DNA of 64,000 nt, taken from contig NC_081553.1 in assembly GCF_963082655.1 (NCBI RefSeq), forward strand, positions 31,318,341 to 31,382,340, read 5' to 3'. Position 1 is the stretch's first letter, and each line of letters begins with the position of its first letter. Below are positions 56,428 through 64,000 of the stretch, in pieces. The notes below the pieces were generated by a model, which ran no database searches, was not told the origin of the DNA, and worked only from the letters and a program-made list of their open reading frames with translations. The position numbers and the translations under genes were made by a program. This DNA comes from Stomoxys calcitrans. Its lineage: Eukaryota > Arthropoda > Insecta > Diptera > Muscidae.

Positions 56428-57790
56428 AACAAGTAAGAGCGTGCCAAGTTCGGCCGGGCCGAATCTCCCTCCACCATTGATCGCATTTGTCGAGTTCTAT
56501 GCGCGATATCTCTTTTTAGGCAAACAAAGAATATTAAATAAGAACTGTTATGCCATTGGAGCCATATCAAGTTATAGTCCGATTCGGACCATAAATGAGT
56601 GCTTACCATTGTAGAAGTCATTGTTTAATACTTCAGTTCATTCGGATAAGAATTGCGCCTTGTAGGGGCTCAAAAAGCAAAATCGGGAGAGAGGTTAATA
56701 TGGGAGCTGCATCAAGCTATTGATGGATTCCGACCATATTGAACACGTTTTTAGAAGGTCATGAGAGAAGCCGTTGTACAAAATTTCTTCCAAATCGGAT
56801 GAGAATTGCGCTCTCTAGAGGTTCAAGAAATCTAGACCCAAGATCGGTTTATATGGCAGCTATATCAGGTTATGTACCGATTCGCGCCATACATAGCACA
56901 GCAATAGGAAGTCATAACAAACACTTCATGCAAAATTTCAGCCAAATCTGATGAGAATAGCACCCTCTACTGGCGCCAGAAGTCAAGATTCAAGATCGGT
57001 TTATATGACAGCTATACCAGATTATGAACGGATTTGAATCATACCTAACACAGTTGCTGGAAGTGATATCAAAACACTACGTGCAAAATTAATTAAATTA
57101 AATCAGTTAAATCGGACGAGAATTGCGCCCTCTAGAGGCTGAAGAAGTCAAGACCCAAGATCGGTTTATATGGCAGCTATATAAAAACATGGACCGATTT
57201 AAACCATATTTAGCACAGTTGTTGGAAGTGATACCAAAACGCTACGTGCAAAATTTCAATAAAATCGGATAAGAATTGCGCTCTCTAGAGGTTCAAGAAG
57301 TCAAAACCCAAGATTGGTATATTAGGCAGCTACATCAAAACATGGACCGATTTGGCCCATTTACAATCCCACCCGACCTACACTAACAAAAAGTATTTGT
57401 GCAAAATTTCAAGCGCCTAGCTTTACTCCTTCGAGCGTGCTTCCGACAGATGGTCGGACAGACTAGAAGGTCAAGAGGCAAGACCCAAGATCGGTTTATA
57501 TGTTAGCTATATCAAAACATTGACCGATTTGGCCCACTTACAATCCCAACTGACCTACACTAATAAGAAGTACTTGTGCAAAATTTCAAGCGCCTAGTTT
57601 TACTCCTTCGAAAGTTTGCGTACTTTCGACAGACGGACGGATGGACAAACAGAATGATGGACATGGCTAGATCGACTTAAAATGTCATGACCATCAAGAT
57701 TATATATACTTTATGGGGTCTTAGACGCATATTTCGAGGAGTTACAAGCAGAATGACGAAATTATTAGAGTATAAAAAGTCATTCAAAGT
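56428..57790 (-). mobile_element. DINE-1-like element, type A, near complete with an internal duplication
   Basis: Left: AACAAGTAAGAGCGTGCC, hairpin TTCGGCCGGGCCGAA, 'caccattgatcgcatttg'. Six or seven units. The segment near the 5' end is duplicated: 'tcaagacccaagatcggt' through 'ccgacagatgg' at about 57300-57465 and again at 57478-57645, the second with a longer microsatellite. The very 5' tip (GGTGGAGGGTATA) is missing at the right, where 'attattagagtataaaaagt' follows. Confidence 0.8.
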
Positions 57791-57862
57791 CATGTGAAAT
57801 GCGATCCATGTATGAGGGTATATAAGTTTCGGCTGAGCCGAACCTAATGCTTTTTTAGTAGC
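57791..57862 (+). mobile_element. DINE-1-like 3' end fragment, forward
   Basis: 'gcgatccatgtatgagggta', 'taagtttcggctgagccgaa' and 'ctaatgcttttttag' form a 3' end facing the opposite way to the element on its left. Confidence 0.65.
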
Positions 57863-57875
57863 TACTAGTTTGGGA

Positions 57876-58171
57876 GCCCCCGTAGCGCAGAGGTTAGTAT
57901 GTCCGCCTATGACGCTGAACGCCTGGGTTCAAATCCAGCCAACACCATCAGCAAAAATAGTCAACTGTGGTTTTTACCTGCTAATGATGGCAACATTTGT
58001 CAAGTACTATGCCATGTAAAACTTCTCTCCAATGAGGTGTTGCACTGCGGCACGCCGTTGGGACTCGGCTATAAAAAGGAGGCCCCTTATCATTGAGCTT
58101 TTACTTGCACTAATTGATATATGAGAAGTTTGCCCCTGTTCCGTAGTGGAATGTTCATAGGCAAAATTTAC
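57876..58171 (+). mobile_element. tRNA-derived SINE, copy 8, full length
   Basis: Both pol III boxes are well kept: A box TAGCGCAGAGGTTAGTATG and B box GGTTCAAATCC. The body has 'gcactgcggcacgccgtt', 'gactcggctataaaaagg' and 3' end 'ttcataggcaaaatttacg'. No obvious target-site duplication. Confidence 0.85.
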
Positions 58172-59731
58172 GTTTTATGTTAACATAACTTAATCTAGAA
58201 CTTTAGTTAGATTAACTTAATTTCTTCTAATTTCCCAGTTTCAGTGTCTTTCAATACTTAATTCTTAAGCCGTACTTCCTTCCTAATTGCTGGTCACTGC
58301 CTGTCCATATCTTATGCACATTTAATATGCAAACCAAGATAAATGCATAGAAACATACACTTGTATAGGCACAAACAATGTTGTTCTATCATAAACAGGA
58401 TATACGAGGATGATATACAAGGATGATATACTCTAGTTCTTATGCTTCGGCAAGACAACAATGTATGAGAAATGTTTTACATATGTAGCTAAGCTAAGAA
58501 AAATTCAAAAAGCTCACACACGAAAATATTTCAAAAAGGACTAAGGCAAAGATAGCAAACATTTTCTGTCTTGCATATTTCAAATAGATATGTATTTTCC
58601 AACAACTGTCTTGAGGACTAAATACACCAAACATTTCCATATATAAACTCGTATTATGGCTTCAATATAAAATATGGCCACCAAAGAGAAGGCATTCTTT
58701 TTCTTGTCTATTTCTAGGCCAAGCAACAGCTTTCTGTGTCTGCGAAGCTCTGTTTCGTTGTATCCTTCCATAAAATAATTCATTTTTCCTAACAACAAGG
58801 CATCAACGGTCTTATGTTGATCCCTTTTGTGTCATCTAGTTTTGGTTGTCATTTCAAAACTATTCAGCCCATTTTGTGGCTTATCATGAATTGTAATTGA
58901 TATGATTTATTCTGTTTGTTGTCCCCCGGAATTGTGGATGCAGTAAAGCCCTTTCAATGTCTGTTGTAAGGCGAATATGTTTGTTATGGATTTTGGATGT
59001 CTCGGGATTTGTTCAAAAGAGATTCGACAAAAAATAACTCAGACATGAGATTATACACACCATATGCAATAGACCTCTAAGGAGAAAAAATGAGACAAAC
59101 TTGGTACAACCAAAGAAAGTGTAGTGTAGGATAAGAATGTCAACTACATTGAAGACAATCGAACTTCAAAAATATTCTTAGATCGAAAATTGTTTAAGGG
59201 TGTTCTTCAAAATTTAGACATTATTCAGCACCTTATTTTCAAACTCTGTTCTTGCATGTAGAACATATAAGCAATTACATACAGCTGTGCATATGTATAA
59301 AATATGAGCCATGATTGGTGCATATGCCTCCTCCTTTGAATATTTAGGTCATAAGGGATTTCATTCCTACATTCATAGGATAACAAACAAATTGTTTTTT
59401 CCCCATTGTCAAAAGCACATTTGAAATGACATTGTAATGTCATGTTACATATCATCTTATATGTTTTCTTGATTTGTGTATGCATATTAAGATGCCTACA
59501 GTATGATGTTTTCTGGAAGCACAAACAAACAGTTGTTATGATGTTTGTAAAATAATTTGAAGATTAAAAACCATTGCAATTAGGTTATGCATTTTTAAAC
59601 AGTCTAGAATAAAATGTGATTGAAAAATTAAATTTGCAGCAATATATTGTTTTTTATCTTAAATCAAATCATTAATACAGTAAAAAAAAAACTTATAACA
59701 AAGTTAACTAAAATCCTGTTATTACTTATTA
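58172..59731. other. Unique AT-rich DNA, no gene
   Basis: No repeat family seen elsewhere in the window. Frames at 58580-58798 and 59225-59524 show no domain or splice context. Confidence 0.45.
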
Positions 59732-59969
59732 TTGGGTTGCCCAAAAAGTAATTGCGAATTTTTTTGAAAGAAAGTAAATGCATTTTTAATAAAACTTAGA
59801 ATGAACTTTAATCAAATATACTTTTTTTACACTTTTTTTCTAAAGCAAGCTAAATGTAACAGCTGATAACTGACAGAAGAAAGAATGCAATTACAGAGTC
59901 ACAAGCTGTGAAAAAATTTGTCAACGCCGACTATATGAAAAATCCGCAATTACTTTTTGGGCAACCCAA
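59732..59969. mobile_element. mariner-like MITE, copy 5 (238 bp)
   Basis: Ends TTGGGTTGCCCAAAAAGTAA and TTTTTGGGCAACCCAA, TA on both sides, interior as in copy 4. It lies in otherwise unique DNA. Confidence 0.9.
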
Positions 59970-60052
59970 TACAATTCATGCTTCTAAAGCATGTCATATG
60001 CTTAACTAAATGGGCTGGCGCTTTAAATGTTTGATAGATAAGTTCTAAGGTA

Positions 60053-60245
60053 CAGTTGAACCTCGATTATCCGGGCCTCTATTAACAAGTTACCCCTGTT
60101 AACCGGCATACTGTGCTCTTGATTTTGAACGTCTATTAACCGTGCTTTATCTTTATTATCCATGCGCCAATAATGCTCCCTCTATGAACCGTGCTTACCT
60201 CTATTAACCGTACACCACACACATGATTGTTTGATGAACGAGTTA
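60053..60245. mobile_element. Possible pogo/Tigger-like terminus
   Basis: CAGTTGAACCTCGATTATCC followed by repeated 'ctattaacc' phrases resembles the ends of pogo/Tigger-type elements. No matching right end or transposase is seen. Confidence 0.3.
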
Positions 60246-60366
60246 AAGTCTGGGATTCCCCTTACTGTTGTAAGCTAAAAGTGAATATTAAATCACATTT
60301 AATCGCTAATTGAAAAATTGGCCGGTCAAGATGTTTGTTCGAAAACGGCTCCAACAACAAAGGAGA

Positions 60367-61998
60367 AACAAGTAAAAGCGTGCTAAGTTCGGCCGGGCCG
60401 AATCTTATATACCCTCCACCATGGATCGCATTTGTCGAGTTCTTTTCCCGGCATCTCTTCTTAGGCAAAAAAGGATATAAGAAAAGATTTGCTCTGCTAT
60501 TAAAACGATATCAAGATATGGTCCGGTTCGGACCACAATTAAATTATATGTTGGAGACCTGTGTAAAATTTCAGCCAATTCGTATAAGAATTGCGCCCAT
60601 TGAGGCTCACGATATGGGATCTGTATCGGGCTATAGACCGATTCAGACCATAATAAACACGTTTGTTGATGGTCATGAGAGGATCCGTCGTACAAAATTT
60701 CAGGCATATCGGATAATAATTGCGACCTCTAGGGGTCAAGAAGTCAAGAACCCAGATCGGTTTATATGGCAGCTATATCAGGTTATGAACCGATTTAAAT
60801 CTTATTTGACACAGTTGTTGAAAGTAAAAATAAAATACGTCATGCAAAATTTCAGCCAAATCGGATAGAAATTGCGCCCTCTAGAAGCTCAAGAAGTCAA
60901 ATCCCCAGATCTGTTTATATGACAGCTATATCAGGTTATGGACCGATTTCAACCATACTTGGCACAGTTGTTGGATATCATAACAAAATACTTCGTGCAA
61001 AAATTCATTCAAATCGGATAAGAATTGTGCCCTCTAGAGGCTCAAGAAATCAAGACCCAAGATCGGTTTATATGGCAGCTATATCAGGTTATGGACCGAT
61101 TTAAACCACACTTGGCACAGTTGTTGGATATCATAACAAATAACGTTGTGCGGAATTCCATTCCATTCGGATAAGAATTGCGCCCTCTAGAGGCTCAAGA
61201 AGTCAAGACCCAAGATCGGTTTATATCTCAGCTATATCAGGTTATAGACCAATTTGAATCATACTTCGCACAGTTGTTGGATATAATAACAAAACACGTC
61301 GTGCAAAATTTCATTTCAATCGGGTAAGAATTGCTCACTCTAGAGGCTCAAGAAGTCAAGACCCAAGATCGGTTTATATGGCAGCTATATCAGGTTATAG
61401 ACCGATTTGAACCATACTTGGCACAGTTGTTGGATATCAAACCAAAACACGTCGTGCAAAATTTCATTCTGATCGGATAAGAATTCCGCACGCTAGAGGC
61501 TCAAGAAGCCAAGACCCAAGATCGGTTTATATGGCAGCTATATCAGGTTATGGACCGATTTGAACCATACTTGGCAAAGTAGTTGGATATCGTAACAAAA
61601 CAAGTCGTGCAAAATTTCATTCCAATCGGATAAGAATTGCGCACTCTAGAGGCTCAAGAAGTCAAGACCCAAGATCGGTTTATATGGCAGCTATATCAAA
61701 ACATGGACCGATATGGCCCATTTACAATACCAACCGACCTACACTAATAAGAAGTATTTGTGCAAAATTTCAAGCGGCTAGCTTTACTCCTTCGAAAGTT
61801 AGCGTGCTTTCGACAGACAGACGGACGGATGGACGGACGGACGGACGGACAGACGGACGGACATGGCTAGATCGACATAAAATGTCACGACGATCAAGAA
61901 TATATATACTTTATGGGGTCTCAGACGAATATTTCGAGTAGTTACAAACAGAATGACGAAATTAGAATACCCCCCATCTTATGGTGGAGGGTATAAAA
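60367..61998 (-). mobile_element. DINE-1-like element, type A, complete with seven regular units
   Basis: Left: AACAAGTAAAAGCGTGCTAAG, perfect hairpin TTCGGCCGGGCCGAA, TATACCCTCCACCATGG. Right: 'gctttcgacagacagacgga', a GACG/GACA microsatellite (61818-61860), ATGGCTAGATCGAC, 'atatatatactttatggggt' and CTTATGGTGGAGGGTATAAAA. The phrase 'gatcggtttatatggcagct' starts near 60755, 60907, 61061, 61214, 61368, 61520 and 61673, i.e. 152-154 bp apart, with very similar units. The clearest reference copy in the window. It encodes no replication or helicase protein, so it depends on another element. Confidence 0.9.
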
Positions 61999-62603
61999 AC
62001 AAGTAAAAGTGTGCTAAGTTCGGCCGGGCCGAATCTTATATACCCTCCATCATGTGTCGCATTGGTCCAGTTCTTTTCCCGGTGCCTCTTTTAAGGCAAA
62101 CAAAGAGAAGGAAAGGATAAAAGAAAAGAATTGCTATGCTATTGGAGCTATATCAAGTTATGGTCCGTTTCGGACCATAGTGGAATGAATGTTGAAAACC
62201 AAAGTAGAAGTCATTGTGTAAAATTTCAGCCAAATCGAATAAGGATTTCGCCCTTTAGGGGGTCAAAAAGTAAAATAGGGAGATCGTTTAATGGGGGAGC
62301 TGTACTAGGTTATAGACCGATTCAGAACATATTTGACACATATGTTGAAGGTCATGGGAGAAGCCGTTGAACAAAATGTCACCCAAATCAGATTGCGCCC
62401 TATAGAGGTTCAAGAAGATCAAGATCGCAGATTGGTTCATATGGCAGCTATACCAGATTATGGACCGATTTGAACCATACTTCGCACAGTTGTTGAAAGT
62501 CATGACGAAATAAGTCAGGCGAAATTTCAGCAGAATCGGATAGGATTTGCACCCTCTAAAGGCTCAAGAAGTCAAGACCCCTGATAGCTTTATATGATAG
62601 CTA
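61998..62603 (-). mobile_element. DINE-1-like element directly behind the previous one, truncated
   Basis: It starts exactly where the previous element ends ('gtataaaaacaagtaaaagt'), with hairpin TTCGGCCGGGCCGAA and 'ccctccatcatgtgtcgc'. About three units, then cut at a MITE; type A sequence does not resume after it. Confidence 0.8.
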
Positions 62604-62817
62604 TTTGGTTGCCCAAAAAGTAATTGCGGATTTTTTAAAAGAAAGTAAATGCAACTTTAATCAAATATACTTTTTTACATTTTTTTTTCTAAAGCAAGCT
62701 AAAGGTAACAGCTGATAACTGACAGAAGAAAGAATGCAATACAGAGTCACAAGCTGTGAAAAAATTTGTCAACGCCGACTATATGAAAAATCCGCAATTA
62801 CTTTTTGGGCAACCCAA
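62604..62817. mobile_element. mariner-like MITE, copy 6, with a short internal deletion
   Basis: Left end TTTGGTTGCCCAAAAAGTAA, right end TTTTTGGGCAACCCAA, TA on both sides. About 20 bases found in copies 4 and 5 after 'aaatgca' are missing. Confidence 0.85.
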
Positions 62818-62819
62818 TA

Positions 62820-63745
62820 TTAAAACGATGGATAGTTAAATGATGTAATTCGAAAACAAGTTCAACATTGGTAGCTTAGCATCGAAATCTGCACTAAATT
62901 TTACTTCAAATAATGTTTCAATATACCACACAATGTGATATTGTCTTTTTTTCATTATTTCCTATATTCAACCACATCAAATTGTTAACATCCCTTCCAG
63001 TAAACACTAATTAGAATATTTTAATTCATCAAATTAATTTTTTCCACTCTCACACAATATATCGGATTTTCTACTTATTTTACAGCCATTTTATATAAAT
63101 TGCACAATTAGAGAATGCTAATTAATGTATATCATATGGCATCATTAAAAATTCGCTAAGCAGATTAGTCGGCGACGACGAGTGGTTGAATTAGGTTTTT
63201 TCTCCCAATTTATTTGCACCACCTAATCTGCTAATTTAATTCACTTTAAATATTGTTTTTAGCAACGCGCTCACTGCAATACTTTATTGAGTTTAGCTCA
63301 AAATAGTTCATTATTAATGGCAATAGGAGAAGTGAACATATTTTTATAAAATTTACTCATGTATAAATGAACACATATGTATGTATATATTGATTTACAT
63401 AATTATTTAGTCATTTACATTTAAATACTAAACACTGTGTAGAAAAATACGAATGTAGCAAAATTATGTGCATCGTGTTAATTCATCTTCTTGCCTCACC
63501 GAATATTTTAAAGGTGATCCGTCCTAGCTGCCAAATATTGAAATACTTTGGCATAGTAAATTGCAAATTTTAAACTAATAAATTTTACCAAAACTAAATT
63601 GCTTGCTTGCCATTTTTAACTTTAAACGAGAAATTTAATATAGCTGAAATATTTAGAAATATCACAGTATTTGAAATATTCTTTTAATGATCTGTTACCA
63701 GCTGCCTCATTATTCAATAGCAGTCATAATATGACATAAAACCCC
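62820..63745. other. Unique DNA with TAAT clusters
   Basis: Between 62990 and 63250 there are many TAAT/ATTA cores, several as CTAATTA or TTAATTAA-like motifs, plus an inverted pair AGCAGATTAG (63159-63168) and CTAATCTGCT (63224-63233). No coding frame supported. A candidate regulatory stretch only. Confidence 0.35.
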
Positions 63746-63850
63746 TTTTTATACGCTCCACCATAGCATATGAACATACCCCCCTTTCATTTAATCATTC
63801 CGTTTGCTGCACATCGAAATGTCCATTTCACACCCTACAAAGTACACATA
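63746..63850 (+). mobile_element. DINE-1-like 5' end, cut by a Tc1-like insertion
   Basis: Decayed TATACgCTCCACCATAG, 'atcattccgtttgctgcaca' and 'cacaccctacaaagtacaca' correspond to the 5' region. The sequence breaks at the TA before the next element. Confidence 0.65.
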
Positions 63851-64000
63851 CAGCTGCGGTCAAAATAATAGCACCAATATAATTTTTTCAATTCAATTAT
63901 CGGTTTCAATCCAAACCCTTTTTATTCATTGAGCTCGTCTCGAAAGAGAAGCAAACAAAAAAAATTTTCTATATTTATGTTTCAACGATTTCGTTTAAGT
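63851..64000 (+). mobile_element. Tc1-like transposon terminus, cut by the window edge
   Basis: CAGCTGCGGTCAAAATAATA directly after TA resembles the terminal inverted repeats of Tc1-like elements. The rest lies beyond the window, so autonomy cannot be judged. Confidence 0.5.

Noticed and set aside
57876..57960. tRNA gene suggested by A and B boxes
   Set aside because: The same head is joined to a constant body in eight places, and it does not fold into a full cloverleaf by eye; it is a SINE.
61684..61941. Open frame with TDGRTDGRTDG repeats
   Set aside because: It is the microsatellite near the DINE-like 5' end read in one frame, not a protein repeat.

Overview
This window looks like a piece of a large, repeat-filled intronic region from a calyptrate fly, most likely a muscid such as Musca or Stomoxys. 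The reasons are: AT-rich DNA; many copies of an element whose 5' end resembles the Drosophila DINE-1/INE-1 family (ATAAAGTATATATATTCTTG, then GTCGATCTAGCCATGTCCGT and a GTCC/GTCT microsatellite); non-LTR retrotransposons with fly-type RNase H tails; mariner-like MITEs; and only one stretch that looks like a host exon. The species assignment is inference. No intact gene, tRNA, rRNA or CRISPR array is visible.

The host signal is one exon on the minus strand (about 40557 down to 39719). It has a good splice acceptor, a perfect GAG|GTAAGT donor in phase 1, a Ser/Thr/Asn/Gln-rich N-terminal region and a signal-peptide-like hydrophobic segment just before the donor. It looks like the start-codon exon of a secreted or membrane protein. 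Everything to its left would be the next intron and everything to its right the previous one.

Layout. 0-5 kb: DINE-1-like units, a LINE RNase H remnant, then a DINE-like element nested inside another. 4.8-7.6 kb: a tandem duplication carrying two CR1-like LINE fragments. 8.3-11.1 kb: an I/LOA-like LINE split by a mariner MITE, with a 218-bp tandem duplication running into another DINE-like element. 11.6-15.2 kb: DINE-like units, a third CR1-like fragment and a tRNA-derived SINE with a clear target-site duplication. 16.4-25.4 kb: DINE-like elements of several subtypes, an eight-unit tandem array, a 16-bp minisatellite beside a perfect 54-base hairpin, and another broken LINE. 26.7-29.1 and 35.0-36.1 kb: a second interspersed family with GC-rich blocks (type G). 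29.6-34.3 kb: two I/LOA-like LINE families in both orientations, one split by a Tc1/mariner element with 195-bp inverted termini. 36.2-39.3 kb: DINE-like. 39.3-43.7 kb: the least repeated stretch, holding the exon. 43.7-52.9 kb: DINE-like elements, a Transib-like non-autonomous element with CACAGTG ends and a 5-bp duplication, SINEs, a MITE and a second long-inverted-repeat element. 52.9-64 kb: more SINEs and MITEs, DINE-like elements arranged head to tail, a unique TAAT-rich stretch, and the end of a Tc1-like element cut by the window edge.

The genes do not form a pathway. The window records layered transposition. Nested insertions allow a relative order in several places: DINE-like into LINE, DINE-like and Transib-like DNA; MITE into LINE and DINE-like; SINE into DINE-like; Tc1/mariner into LINE and DINE-like. 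The DINE-like family, with ends matching the Helentron-derived type and a tandem internal unit of about 153 bp, is the dominant component and the most distinctive one.
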